The notes: generated by a model not told the origin, from the letters alone. A stretch of 64,000 bases of DNA from JAJDTT01 sp022827025 (GCA_965203535.1 OZ241897.1:1364001-1428000), one strand, 5' to 3'. Shown: positions 23,121 through 32,934, counted from the first letter of the stretch. Numbers and translations: made by a program.

Positions 23121-24079
23121 CTCCGCGGAGGAAGCTCCGGAATGTGCCCGCATCGGTGCAAGCCCGTCTCCGGAATCTGGCGCGTCGCCCGGAAGAGGAC
23201 TTCAACCTCCTACTCGAACGCTACGCCGCCGAGCGGTTCCTCTACCGCGTTTCCGCCTCGGGCGAAGTGGACCGATTCACGCTCAAAGGCGCCGCGCTCT
23301 TCCGCGTGTGGACCGAGGAGGAACTGCGGCCAACTCGGGATCTGGATTTCCTCGCCGCCGGCCCCGCGGACCACTCCGCTATCCGCGCCTCGATGGAGAC
23401 CTTCTGTGCTGTTTCCTGCCCTGAAGACGGCGTCGTCTTCGACGCCGCGACGATCCGGATCCGGAACATACGCCGCCACCAAACCGAGGGCGGCGTGCGG
23501 GCGCGGGTCCAGGGCAGCCTGGGCCGCGCCCGCCTGATCCTGCAGGTCGACATCGGCTTCGGCGATGTCATCACTCCCGAGCGCGAGGAGCACGACTACC
23601 CCACGCTCCTCGACCTGCCATCCCCCCGTCTCTGGACCTACCCGCGCGAGACAGTGATCGCCGAGAAGTTCGAGGCGATGGTGAGCATCGGGGCTACGAA
23701 CTCCCGGGTGAAGGACCTGTGGGACATCGCCTTCCTTGCGCGGCGCTTCGAATTCGACGGCGAAACCCTGCGCACCGCGGTGACTGAGACTTTCCGTCGA
23801 CGAGGGACATCGTTGGGCGCCGAGAGACCGGTCGCACTACTCCGCAGCTACTACGAGGACACCGCGCGGAATCAGCAGTGGCAAGCACTACAGGGACAGA
23901 TCGAACCAGACACCGATGATTCGGTTCGGCTCGTCGATGTGGGCGAGGATCTGCGTCGCTTCCTGGGACCGGTCTGCGCCAGCCTTATCGAGGGCCGAGC
24001 CTTCACTCAGGCTTGGCCCGCAGGTGGGCCGTGGCGACCCGGGATACAGGCTCGGACGGGAGGTGAGGGCGGTGACTGA
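23117..24079 (+). CDS. AbiEii/AbiGii-type nucleotidyltransferase toxin
   Basis: A 320-residue protein of the AbiEii (DUF1814) nucleotidyltransferase family, the toxin of type IV abortive-infection systems. The active-site strand reads FTLKGAALFRVW, followed by RPTRDLDFLA with the DxD metal pair. The later conserved Lys is in VIAEKFEAMVSIG, and SRVKDLWDIAFLA matches the family's KD-D motif. The second Gly of the usual KGG motif is Ala here. The related MenT-type enzymes add nucleotides to tRNA acceptor stems; the exact substrate here is unknown. It overlaps the second AbiEi-like gene by 4 nt and hsdS by 8 nt. Confidence 0.88.
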   Translation: MTPRRKLRNVPASVQARLRNLARRPEEDFNLLLERYAAERFLYRVSASGEVDRFTLKGAALFRVWTEEELRPTRDLDFLAAGPADHSAIRASMETFCAVSCPEDGVVFDAATIRIRNIRRHQTEGGVRARVQGSLGRARLILQVDIGFGDVITPEREEHDYPTLLDLPSPRLWTYPRETVIAEKFEAMVSIGATNSRVKDLWDIAFLARRFEFDGETLRTAVTETFRRRGTSLGAERPVALLRSYYEDTARNQQWQALQGQIEPDTDDSVRLVDVGEDLRRFLGPVCASLIEGRAFTQAWPAGGPWRPGIQARTGGEGGD

Positions 24080-25385
24080 GATGACCAAGCGCGCCGAGAC
24101 GCAGCCGCGACGCTTCCGGCCATACCCCGCATACAGGGACTCCAGCATCGAATGGCTGGGCGAGATCCCAGACCATTGGGAAGTCAAAAGACTCTCGTGG
24201 CTGACCAAATGCCTAGATGGCAAGCGCATACCCCTCAATTCAGAACAACGTGGTCGCATGAAAGGAGAACATCCATACTATGGGGCCAACTCAATCCTCG
24301 ACTATGTGGATCAGTGGCTGTTCGATGAGGAACTGGTTTTGCTGGGGGAGGACGGTGCACCCTTTTTCGATAGATCGAGACCTGTCGCATTCCGGGTCAC
24401 CGGCAAGATTTGGGTGAACAACCACGCGCATGTTCTACGCCCGCAGGCAACTATCGATGGTGCGTTTCTTACCCATGCACTCAACTGCGTCGATTATCGC
24501 GCATTCATCAATGGTTCAACGCGCGATAAGCTCACACAAGGCGATATGGGCGGGATCCCAATCCAGTGCCCACGGGTGAATGAACAGCGCGCCATCGCTG
24601 AGTTCCTTGATCGCGAGACGGCGAAGATCGATGCGCTGGTGGCGAGGAAGGAGCGGCTGATCGAGCTGCTTCAGGAGAAACGGACCGCTCTCATCACCTG
24701 CGCCGTCACCCGGGGTCTCGATCCGAACGTCCCATTGAAGGACTCCGGCATCGAGTGGCTAGGCGAGAACCCGAGCCATTGGGTCGCCTGGAAGGCGACC
24801 CACGGTTTCGGCAAGATCGGAAGCGGTACAACGCCCAAGAGTACCAATCCCGAGTACTACGATGGAGACTTCGCTTGGGTGACCACTTCGGAGCTTCGGG
24901 AAAACGTTATCGTAGACTCCACAAAAAAGGTGACCTCAAGAGCCGTAAGTGAGTATCCGACGTTGCGAATGTACCCAAAGGGGACGCTCTTGTTTGCCAT
25001 GTATGGGGCCACCATCGGTCGTTTGGGCATATTGGGAATTCCAGCCACAGTGAATCAGGCATGTGCTGCTCTCGCAGAGCCGGTGCACTTCATCATCCGG
25101 TTTGTCTTCTACTGGCTACAGATGCGGCGACCGACATTGATTGTCCTTTCTGCTGGCGGAGGCCAGCCAAATCTAAGTCAGGATGATCTCCGACAGCTTC
25201 GGATTCCAGCGCCCCCTCTGGATGAGCAACGCGCCATAGCCGACGTCCTTGACCACGAGACAGCCAGGATCGACGCCCTCATCGCCAAGGTTTACAAAGC
25301 CATCGATCACCTCAACGAATTCCGCACCGCCCTTATCTCCCGAGCGGTCACCGGCAAGATCGATGTCCGGGAGGATGCGTTTTGA
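24072..25385 (+). CDS. hsdS: Type I restriction-modification specificity subunit
   Basis: A 437-residue HsdS with two target-recognition domains. Each begins with the family start SSIEWLGEIPDHW or SGIEWLGENPSHW (near residues 20 and 225). Each ends in a conserved helix, QRAIAEFLDRETAKIDAL or QRAIADVLDHETARIDAL, that forms the coiled-coil spacer. The two halves recognise the two parts of a bipartite target. GTG 24072 is chosen because GGGAGGTGAG precedes it; ATG 24081 is the alternative. The first recognition domain is visibly richer in A/T than its neighbours, which fits the recombination typical of hsdS. It overlaps hsdR by 4 nt. Confidence 0.93.
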   Translation: MTEMTKRAETQPRRFRPYPAYRDSSIEWLGEIPDHWEVKRLSWLTKCLDGKRIPLNSEQRGRMKGEHPYYGANSILDYVDQWLFDEELVLLGEDGAPFFDRSRPVAFRVTGKIWVNNHAHVLRPQATIDGAFLTHALNCVDYRAFINGSTRDKLTQGDMGGIPIQCPRVNEQRAIAEFLDRETAKIDALVARKERLIELLQEKRTALITCAVTRGLDPNVPLKDSGIEWLGENPSHWVAWKATHGFGKIGSGTTPKSTNPEYYDGDFAWVTTSELRENVIVDSTKKVTSRAVSEYPTLRMYPKGTLLFAMYGATIGRLGILGIPATVNQACAALAEPVHFIIRFVFYWLQMRRPTLIVLSAGGGQPNLSQDDLRQLRIPAPPLDEQRAIADVLDHETARIDALIAKVYKAIDHLNEFRTALISRAVTGKIDVREDAF

Positions 25386-28300
25386 GCCCCGAGATATCTG
25401 AACGAGCGTTCGAGAAGGCAATTGAGTGCGCACTGCTGCGGACCGGACCCGATGCCTGTCCTGGCGACCCTACGACAGTACGAGAATCGCGGCTGTCATA
25501 CGGCGACGAGATGGCACCAGGCGGCTACTTCAAACGGCAACCGGAGGACTACGAACGCGGGCGCTGCCTGATAACTGCCGATGTCCTCGACTTCCTTCTG
25601 GCCACCCAGCCGAAGGAGTGGGCGAAGCTCAAGCAGCACCACGGTGCTGACGTGAAGCCGCGCTTCCTCAGCCGACTTTCCCGGGAAATTGCCCGGCGGG
25701 GGGCGCTCGACGTACTGCGAAACGGCGTCAGGGACTCGGGCTGCAAGTTCCGGCTCGCTTACTTCCGCCCGGCAAGCGGACTCAACGAGGAACTGCAGCG
25801 CCTGCACGGGGCCAACCTCTTCGCTGTCGTCCGCCAGCTTCGCTTCAGCGAGACGACCGAGCAGAGCGTCGACCTCGCGCTCTTCCTCAACGGCATCCCG
25901 ATCTTCACGGCCGAACTCAAGAACCCGCTCAACGGGCAGGACGTGGAGGACGCCATTCGGCAGTACCAGCACGACCGGGATCCGCGCGAGCCCCTCTTCG
26001 CCTACGGCCGCTGCCTTGCCCACTTCGCCGTGGACCCGGAACAGGTGTTCGTGACCACGCAACTCATGGGGCTCAAGACCCGCTTCCTGCCCTTCAACCA
26101 GGGGCGCTTCGGCGGCGCCGGGAATCCACCGGTCCCGCCCACCCGTTCCGGCTTCCCCACCGCCTACCTGTGGGAGCGGATCTGGGCCCGCGACAGCGTC
26201 CTCGACCTCGTCCGCCAGTTCATCCACGAGGTCGAAGTGGAGGATGATCGCGGGCGCAGGACGGGAAAGCGTTTCCTGATCTTCCCGCGTTACCAGCAAC
26301 TCGACTGCGTCCGCCGTCTCGTGCGCCACGCACGGAACCACGGTGCCGGCGAGCGCTACCTGATCCAGCATTCGGCCGGCAGCGGCAAGAGCTTCACTAT
26401 CGCCTGGCTGGCCCACCGGCTCTCGGTGCTGCATGACCACGACGACCGGCGCGTCTTCGACTCGGTGGTGGTGGTGACCGACCGGCGCGTGCTCGACCGC
26501 CAGCTCCAGCGGACCATCCGGCAGTTCGAGCAGACCCTCGGCGTGGTGGAGAACATCGAACACACGTCACGCCAGCTCCGCGAGGCCCTGGAGGCGGGCC
26601 GGACCATCATCGTCACCACGCTGCAGAAGTTCCCGGTCATCGCCGATGAGATCGGCCAGCTTCCCGGCAAGCGCTTCGCCGTGATCGTGGACGAAGCCCA
26701 CTCGTCGCAGTCGGGAGAGAGCAGCAAGAGCCTCAAGGCGGTCCTCGCCACAGGGAGCCTGGAGGAGGCCGAGCGGACAGAAGCAGGCGCCGAGACCCCC
26801 GAAGAGGAGCTCGAAGAACGCGTCCACCAGGAGATTCGGCGTCGAGGGCGCCAGCCGAACCTCTCGACCTTCGCCTTCACGGCGACCCCGAAGCCCAAGA
26901 CCCTGGAGCTCTTCGGCGAGAAGCGGCCGGACGGGAAGTTCGGGCCCTTCCACCTCTACAGCATGCGCCAGGCCATCGAGGAGGGGTTCATTCTCGACGT
27001 GCTCCGGAACTACACCACCTACAAGGCCTACTGGCGCCTGCTGAAGAAGATCGAGGACGACCCGCGGTACGACAAGCGGAAGGCGGAACACCTCCTCAAG
27101 TCCTTCGTCGAACTGCACTCCCACGCCATCCGCGAGAAGATCGCCATCTGCGTGGAGCATTTCGCCGCCCAGGCCGCGGGCGAGATCGGCGGGCGGGCCA
27201 AGGCCATGATCGTGACCCGCTCGCGCCTGCACGCGGTGCGCACCCGGCTTGCCCTGGATCGCTATCTGAATGAAAAGGGCCACCCGTGGAAGGCGCTCGT
27301 CGCCTTCTCCGGAACGGTGAAGGACCGCGGCAAGGCCTACACCGAGTCCGGCATGAACTCGGCCGGACAGGACCGGGTGATCGGCGAGCGGCAGACGGCC
27401 GCCGAGTTCGAGAAGCCCGGGTACCGCTTCCTGGTGGTCGCCAACAAGTTTCAGACCGGCTTCGATCAGCCGCTGCTCCACACCATGTACGTGGACAAGA
27501 AGCTGGGCGGCGTGAACGCGGTCCAGACGCTGTCCCGCCTGAACCGCACGCACGCCGGCAAGCGGGGAACGACGGTGCTCGACTTCGCCAACGAAGCCGA
27601 GGAGATCAAGAAGGCCTTCGAGCCGTACTACGAGACCACTCTCCTCTCGGAGGAGACCGATCCCAACCTCCTCTACGAGGTCCAGGGCAGGCTGCTCGAA
27701 TTCGGCGTTTTCGGCCAGGACGACGTCGAAACCTTCGCGCGAGCGTTTTTCGATCCGAAGGCAGGCCAGGACAAACTCTACGCGGCGCTGGAACCGGCGC
27801 GGCAACGCTTCACCGAGCTTGCGCCGGACGAGGGACGCGAATTCCGGGGCCAGCTCACCGACTACGCGCGCCTCTACGCCTTTCTCTCCCAGGTGCTGAC
27901 GTTCGCCGACGCCGACCTGGAGAAGCTCTACGTCTTTGCCCGGCACCTCCGGAAACTGCTGTCGATCGCCCGGGAACCGCTGCCTCTCGAGATCCGGGAG
28001 AGCATCGACATGGAGTCCTTCCGCATCCGGCGGACGAGCCGCGGCCGGATCGCTCTCGAACGCCAGGTGCGGTCGCTGGATCCCGTCGGAAGCAAGACTC
28101 GCCGTGGTCCCGGCGGTGAAGAGCTGGAGGCCCTTTCGCGAATCATCGAGGCTCTGAACGAGCGATTCGGCCTGAACCTGGGCAACGAGCACCGGATCAC
28201 GCTGGAACAGATCCGATCGGCTCTCGACCGCGACGCGGGCCTCGACGCCAGCGCCCGGGTGAACACCCGCGAGAACGTTCGGCTGACCTTCGACCCCAAG

Positions 28301-28918
28301 GTCGACGACAAGATCCAGGAGATCGTCGAGACCAACTTCGACCTCTACAAGCGCATCAACGACGACCCCGACTTCGGCCAGGCGCTCAAGAACTTTCTGT
28401 TCGACGACTACATCAAGCGGCACCGGCGGGCGGAGGAACTGCTCGAACACCAGGAATCGAAGACGCTGGAGTTCAAGTCGAGCCTGCGCTGGAACCTGAA
28501 GGAGGATCGCAAGGACGTCAAAGTCGTAACTCACGCGGCGCTCAAGACCATCGCCGCCTTCCTCAATACCGAGGGCGGCGACCTGCTGATCGGCGTGAAC
28601 GACGACCGCAAGGTGCTGGGCATCGCCCACGACCGCCTGGAGACCGACGACAAGTTCATGCTGCACCTGGCCCAGGTGGTGCGAAACGGCCTCGGCGACC
28701 GCGCCGGCACGTGCATCGATCCCAAGACGCAGATCGTGGAGGGGAAGACCGTCTGCCTTGTGAGCTGCCAGCGAAGTCCCGAGCCGGTCTACCTGCGGTG
28801 GAAGGGACTGGAGAAGGCAAAGGAGGGCGACCTCTACGTCCGAAGCGGGCCCGGCACGGTGCGGCTCGGCGAGGAGGACGCCGAGAAGTACGTCACCAGC
28901 CGGTTCGTGTCGAAGTGA
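25382..28918 (+). CDS. hsdR: Type I restriction endonuclease R subunit with C-terminal AlbA_2 domain
   Basis: A 1178-residue motor/nuclease subunit. A PD-(D/E)xK nuclease domain has Asp164 and Glu178-Leu-Lys180 (SVDLALFLNG and FTAELKNP). The SF2 translocase follows with Walker A SAGSGKS (331-337), DEAH (437-440) and motif VI in LSRLNRTHAGKRG. The last 158 residues (about 1021-1178) are not part of standard HsdR. They match an AlbA_2/Schlafen-like domain, with the start KTLEFKSSL, the motif AFLNTEGGDLLIGVNDD and an RSGPGT-type end. It overlaps hsdS by 4 nt. The extra domain could bind nucleic acid or nucleotides; its role here is unknown. Confidence 0.93.
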   Translation: MSPEISERAFEKAIECALLRTGPDACPGDPTTVRESRLSYGDEMAPGGYFKRQPEDYERGRCLITADVLDFLLATQPKEWAKLKQHHGADVKPRFLSRLSREIARRGALDVLRNGVRDSGCKFRLAYFRPASGLNEELQRLHGANLFAVVRQLRFSETTEQSVDLALFLNGIPIFTAELKNPLNGQDVEDAIRQYQHDRDPREPLFAYGRCLAHFAVDPEQVFVTTQLMGLKTRFLPFNQGRFGGAGNPPVPPTRSGFPTAYLWERIWARDSVLDLVRQFIHEVEVEDDRGRRTGKRFLIFPRYQQLDCVRRLVRHARNHGAGERYLIQHSAGSGKSFTIAWLAHRLSVLHDHDDRRVFDSVVVVTDRRVLDRQLQRTIRQFEQTLGVVENIEHTSRQLREALEAGRTIIVTTLQKFPVIADEIGQLPGKRFAVIVDEAHSSQSGESSKSLKAVLATGSLEEAERTEAGAETPEEELEERVHQEIRRRGRQPNLSTFAFTATPKPKTLELFGEKRPDGKFGPFHLYSMRQAIEEGFILDVLRNYTTYKAYWRLLKKIEDDPRYDKRKAEHLLKSFVELHSHAIREKIAICVEHFAAQAAGEIGGRAKAMIVTRSRLHAVRTRLALDRYLNEKGHPWKALVAFSGTVKDRGKAYTESGMNSAGQDRVIGERQTAAEFEKPGYRFLVVANKFQTGFDQPLLHTMYVDKKLGGVNAVQTLSRLNRTHAGKRGTTVLDFANEAEEIKKAFEPYYETTLLSEETDPNLLYEVQGRLLEFGVFGQDDVETFARAFFDPKAGQDKLYAALEPARQRFTELAPDEGREFRGQLTDYARLYAFLSQVLTFADADLEKLYVFARHLRKLLSIAREPLPLEIRESIDMESFRIRRTSRGRIALERQVRSLDPVGSKTRRGPGGEELEALSRIIEALNERFGLNLGNEHRITLEQIRSALDRDAGLDASARVNTRENVRLTFDPKVDDKIQEIVETNFDLYKRINDDPDFGQALKNFLFDDYIKRHRRAEELLEHQESKTLEFKSSLRWNLKEDRKDVKVVTHAALKTIAAFLNTEGGDLLIGVNDDRKVLGIAHDRLETDDKFMLHLAQVVRNGLGDRAGTCIDPKTQIVEGKTVCLVSCQRSPEPVYLRWKGLEKAKEGDLYVRSGPGTVRLGEEDAEKYVTSRFVSK

Positions 28919-29085
28919 AACCCGCCCGAAGAACGGCTGTGGACTGCCTGTCGGAATGCTGTTGACCGGCTGTGGGCCGGCTGTTGGAAAGCTGTGAATC
29001 AGGATCCCGTCAATTCAATGGTTCCCTATTCCCGTCCAACTCGTCCGCCCCGTTACTGACAGGGCAAGTCGTGTAGAATGCAGTC

Positions 29086-31419
29086 GTGCCCCGTCGGAAA
29101 AGACGCTCCTCCCGCAAGAAGCCATCCCCCCGCCGGCGCCGCTTTCTGGTCTGGGCGACCTGCACCGTCCTGATCGTCGCGGCGGCCGTGACCGGATCCC
29201 TCACCGGCCTGATCCTGACCTGGGGATTCGAACTGCCCCAAGTCTGGGAACTGCAGCAGACCCGTCCGGACGTCATCTCAGAGGTCTATTCGGCGGACGG
29301 CCGGATTCTGGGCATCTTCGCGAACGAGAAAAGGCAGGCTGTCACCTACGACAAGATTCCGGACACGGTGAAGAACTCGATCCTGGCGGCCGAAGACTCG
29401 GGCTTCTTCCAGCACGCCGGCATCGACTTCCGGCGGCTCATCTACACGGTCTTCCGCAACATCGCCTACGGAGAACGAAAAGGCGCCTCCACCATTACGA
29501 TGCAGTTGAGCAAACTGCTGCTGACCAGTCCCGAGGTGACGATCAAGCGCAAGATTCAGGACATGATCTTCGCCATCCAGATCGAGCGCACCATGTCCAA
29601 GGAGCAGATCTTCACCCGCTACGTCAACCAGTTGTACCTGGGGCACGGCAGACACGGATTGGCGGCCGCCTCCGAATTCTACTTCCAGAAAACCATGGAC
29701 GCGCTGGAGTGGCACGAAGCGGCCCTGCTGGTGGGACTGTTTCCGAACCCCGCCAGGTATTCCCCGATCAACCATCCCGAGGCGTCGGTCATGCGGCGCA
29801 ATTGGGTCCTGGAACGGGCCTATGAGGAAGGTTTCATCGATGCCAGGACACTGCGCACCCAGATTCAGGAGCCCTTGGCCCTGAGGACATGGGACCGGCA
29901 ACAGGCGTCGGCTCCCTATTTCGTGGAGTGGGTGCGCCAGTATCTGGAGAAACGGTACCCCGGCGGAGAAATCCACAGGCGGGGCCTGAAGATCTACACG
30001 ACTCTGGACTACGAGTTTCAGGAGGCGGCCGAAAAAGCGCTTCGTAACGGATTGAAGGCGTTCGACAAGAAACGGCGGAGATGGCGCGGCGCGGAAGAGA
30101 ACATCCTCGAAGCCGGGAAGGAATTGGAGGGGTACTGGCGCACCGACTGGAACACGATTTTCTCTCCCGGTGAAATGGTACATGGCCTCGTTCTTCGGTC
30201 GGACGAGCGCACGGCAGAGGTGAAGGTCGGCAGCTACCGGGCCACAGTCCGTCCTGACCACGTGGATTGGACCGGAAAGGAGCGACTGGACCGGGTCCTC
30301 AAGGCGGGCGACGTTTGTGCCTTCACCCTGGAGAGCATCAACCGTGAGGAACGGACCGTCGAAGTCATGCTGGATCGCGTTCCCGAGGTTCAAGGGGCGC
30401 TGATGGCCATCGAGAGCGGAACCGGCGCCATTCGAGCCATGGTGGGGGGATTCGACTTTCGCTACAGCAAGTTCAATCGAGCCACCCAGGCCGAGAGACA
30501 ACCCGGTTCCGTCTTCAAGCCCTTCACTTATGTGGCCGCAGTGGAAAACGGTTACACGCCGGAGGACACGGTTCTGGACAAACCGGTGGAGTTTCTGGAC
30601 GGTCTGGGACGCCCCTACCGGCCGGTGAACGCGGACGAGAAATTCAAGGGCCTCATCCCCATCCGCCAGGCCCTGGCGGAATCCCGAAACGTCCCCACCC
30701 TACGTCTGGCCAACGCCATGGGCGTCGAGAGAATCGTCGATGTGGCGCACCGTTTCGGAATCCAACGGGACATCCCACTCTATCTCCCCACCGCTCTGGG
30801 AGCCGGCGAGGTCACTCTGGAGGAGATCACGTCCGCTTTCAGCGCCTTCCCCAACGGCGGGGTCCGGGTCCACCCCTATTTCATCGACCGGGTGGAGGAC
30901 GCCAACGGCGTCCTTCTGGAGCGCCACGAGGCCAACGTGGACGAGGCCATCGAGCGGGAGACCGCCCAAGCGCTGGTGGATCTGTTGAGAAACGTGGTCC
31001 TGACCGGAACCGCCCGCAAGGCCCGGAGTCTGCCGATTCCGGTCGCCGGGAAGACGGGCACCACCAACGACTGCACCGACAGTTGGTTCGTGGGATTCAG
31101 CAAGCTGCTGACCGGCGGCGTCTGGGTGGGGCACGACACCAAGGTGTCGATGGGGAAAAGGGTCTATGGAAGCACCCTTGCCCTTCCCATCTGGATTGAA
31201 TTCATGAAGGCCACCGTGGACAAGACTCCGTCGGGAAACTTCGGGTCGGAACTTTACGCCGCCCGCCGGTCCGCGAAAACTCCTGCACCGGTGGAGGAGG
31301 CGAATCCCGTTGAACCGGACGCCGATGAGGAAGAGCCCGAACCGCAGCAGCACCCCGCCGTGAAACCGGAGCCGCTACCGACGATTTTGGAGGAGGACAT
31401 CCCGGCACCCTCCTTCTGA
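29086..31419 (+). CDS. mrcA: Penicillin-binding protein 1A (transglycosylase/transpeptidase)
   Basis: A 777-residue class A PBP that polymerises and cross-links peptidoglycan. A basic N-terminal tail and one membrane helix (about 20-48) precede the GT51 domain, with catalytic Glu103 in AAEDSGFFQHAGID and GASTITMQLSK, where the usual Gln-Gln is Met-Gln. An OB-like domain separates it from the transpeptidase, with Ser475/Lys478 in GSVFKPF, SRN, and Lys656-Thr-Gly in GKTGTTND. The tail is rich in Pro and Glu. A GTG start is used; TAGAAT ends 6 nt before it, suggesting a leaderless transcript. Confidence 0.94.
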   Translation: MPRRKRRSSRKKPSPRRRRFLVWATCTVLIVAAAVTGSLTGLILTWGFELPQVWELQQTRPDVISEVYSADGRILGIFANEKRQAVTYDKIPDTVKNSILAAEDSGFFQHAGIDFRRLIYTVFRNIAYGERKGASTITMQLSKLLLTSPEVTIKRKIQDMIFAIQIERTMSKEQIFTRYVNQLYLGHGRHGLAAASEFYFQKTMDALEWHEAALLVGLFPNPARYSPINHPEASVMRRNWVLERAYEEGFIDARTLRTQIQEPLALRTWDRQQASAPYFVEWVRQYLEKRYPGGEIHRRGLKIYTTLDYEFQEAAEKALRNGLKAFDKKRRRWRGAEENILEAGKELEGYWRTDWNTIFSPGEMVHGLVLRSDERTAEVKVGSYRATVRPDHVDWTGKERLDRVLKAGDVCAFTLESINREERTVEVMLDRVPEVQGALMAIESGTGAIRAMVGGFDFRYSKFNRATQAERQPGSVFKPFTYVAAVENGYTPEDTVLDKPVEFLDGLGRPYRPVNADEKFKGLIPIRQALAESRNVPTLRLANAMGVERIVDVAHRFGIQRDIPLYLPTALGAGEVTLEEITSAFSAFPNGGVRVHPYFIDRVEDANGVLLERHEANVDEAIERETAQALVDLLRNVVLTGTARKARSLPIPVAGKTGTTNDCTDSWFVGFSKLLTGGVWVGHDTKVSMGKRVYGSTLALPIWIEFMKATVDKTPSGNFGSELYAARRSAKTPAPVEEANPVEPDADEEEPEPQQHPAVKPEPLPTILEEDIPAPSF

Positions 31420-31439
31420 CGGGCGCTGGCATGGGTCGC

Positions 31440-31679
31440 CGCGTCATTCAATGGCGGTCTGGCACGTGTCGCCTCATCCAGAGCCCGTACCCGTTCCGAG
31501 AGGGTCCAGGGCGCCCTTGTGAGCTCCAGCATCAGGCGGGTATCGAGCAGGTCGAATCGGGCGGAATTCGGGAACCGCCGACGCAGCAACGTCGACTTTC
31601 CGGTCTTGCGGGGTCCCCACAAGAACGCCGAATGCCCAGGTGGGAGGTCGATGTTGAGGATTCGAGTGTAATGCGCCAA
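31440..31679 (-). pseudogene. Fragment of a DUF4143/AAA_14-type ATPase
   Basis: About 80 residues on the minus strand starting at a TTG. A short lead (ILNIDLPPGHSAFLW) precedes Walker A in GPRKTGKSTLLRRRFP, then FDLLDTRLMLELTRAPWTL, the typical start of AAA_14/DUF4143 proteins. The frame then runs into sequence antisense to the PBP1A gene, and nothing of the remaining 300 or so residues is present. It is read as the surviving 5' end of a lost gene. Confidence 0.7.
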
Positions 31680-31703
31680 ATCGTAGTATGCTCCGAAATG
31701 GTT

Positions 31704-31735
31704 AAACTATTTCGGAATATACTCCGAAATAGTTT
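31704..31735. promoter_or_regulatory. 13-bp inverted repeat upstream of the ATPase fragment
   Basis: AAACTATTTCGGA (31704-31716) and TCCGAAATAGTTT (31723-31735) are perfect inverted copies around ATATAC. A third partial copy, CTCCGAAATGGTT, lies at 31691-31703. It is placed 25-60 bp upstream of the truncated ATPase start, so it is probably the operator or promoter region of that gene that survived its loss. Confidence 0.6.
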
Positions 31736-31789
31736 CCTTTTCCAGGCACTCCCGTGGCCCAAATCCGGTTCCGGGGATCCCGCAAGTTC

Positions 31790-32788
31790 TCAGTTGTTTC
31801 GATTCAGGACGAAGTCGGGCACCTGGAGGAGGGCGTCCCGGTAGATGGAGTCGGGAAAGACCGCAAGCGCATCCCTGGCCTGCTGGGCGTAGCCTCGGGC
31901 ACGGAGCTTCAGTTCATCCAAAGCTCCGTATTTCCAGACCAGGCCCAGGATCTCCTGCTTGTTGGCATCGCTGAAATCGTGCTCACGAATCACCTGCCGG
32001 AGAAAGGCCTTTTCCGCCCGACGGGCACGGCGAAGCATGAAGATGATGGGGAGCGTCATCTTTCCCTCTTCCAGGTCCTTGAGGACCGGCTTGCCCATGT
32101 CCTTCTGGGCGGAGGTGTAGTCGAGTTGGTCGTCCACCAGTTGGAAGGCCATCCCCAGGGCCCGGCCGTAGAGGGCGAGACCCTCCTCCCGGGCCGGATC
32201 CATGTTTCCCAGAATCGCCCCCAGGCGGCCGCAACCGGAAAAAAGGTATGCCGTCTTGTAGAGGCTGATCCGCAACTGCTGTTGCTCGGTGACGTCCATG
32301 CGCCCCTCCAGCTCAAGCTGGAGGAGCTCCCCTTCCACCATCTTCCGGGTGATGTCGATGAGGATGTCCAGGATCCTCATCGACCGCTCCTTCATGGCGA
32401 TCTGAAACGACGTCATGTAGAGCCAGTCGCCCATGAGGACCGTGATCTGATTGCCCCATTTGGCGTTGACCGAGGGCCGCCCGCGGCGGACGTCGCTGTT
32501 GTCGATGATGTCGTCGTGCACCAGCGTGGCCACGTGGATCAATTCCACCACCACGCTCAGCCGAAGCGCCGCCTCGGTATGGGCCCCGCAGAGCTTGGAA
32601 GCCAGGAGCAGGACCGCCGGCCGGAGCCGCTTGCCGCCGCTCGTGTGCAGATACCGGTTGATGTCGTTGACCAGCGGAATCGCGCTCTGGATCTCCGAAT
32701 CGAGGCGGGTTTCCACCTCGGCCAGATCCGATTTCACCAGCAGGAAAATGTCTTTCAGAGTGAGCGGGCGGCTAGTCTGCACGTCCAT
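31790..32788 (-). CDS. Polyprenyl diphosphate synthase
   Basis: A 332-residue trans-isoprenyl diphosphate synthase that condenses isopentenyl units onto an allylic primer, probably for the quinone side chain used by complex I. The substrate-binding GGKRLRP, the first Asp-rich motif in LVHDDIIDNSDVRRG, and the second in QLVDDQLDYTS are all present. The two small residues before the first motif region fit a long-chain (octaprenyl or similar) product, but chain length cannot be fixed by eye. It lies alone, followed by the ATPase fragment. Confidence 0.92.
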   Translation of the reverse strand: MDVQTSRPLTLKDIFLLVKSDLAEVETRLDSEIQSAIPLVNDINRYLHTSGGKRLRPAVLLLASKLCGAHTEAALRLSVVVELIHVATLVHDDIIDNSDVRRGRPSVNAKWGNQITVLMGDWLYMTSFQIAMKERSMRILDILIDITRKMVEGELLQLELEGRMDVTEQQQLRISLYKTAYLFSGCGRLGAILGNMDPAREEGLALYGRALGMAFQLVDDQLDYTSAQKDMGKPVLKDLEEGKMTLPIIFMLRRARRAEKAFLRQVIREHDFSDANKQEILGLVWKYGALDELKLRARGYAQQARDALAVFPDSIYRDALLQVPDFVLNRNN

Positions 32789-32934
32789 TCCTGGTCATAC
32801 GGAACCGGGATTGCAGGACCGTCGGGGGAAAGCCCCGTTTTCCGGCTGTCTTCATCTCCGCCCGACGGACGAAAAACCGTTTCGGCTGCGCCCGCGGCGT
32901 CTCCCGGCAAATCAGCTTGGGAACTATATCAACG

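Noticed and set aside
28931..29005. Repeated GCTGT-type units after hsdR as an attachment site
   Set aside because: The units are short, irregular and have no partner at the other end of the restriction locus.
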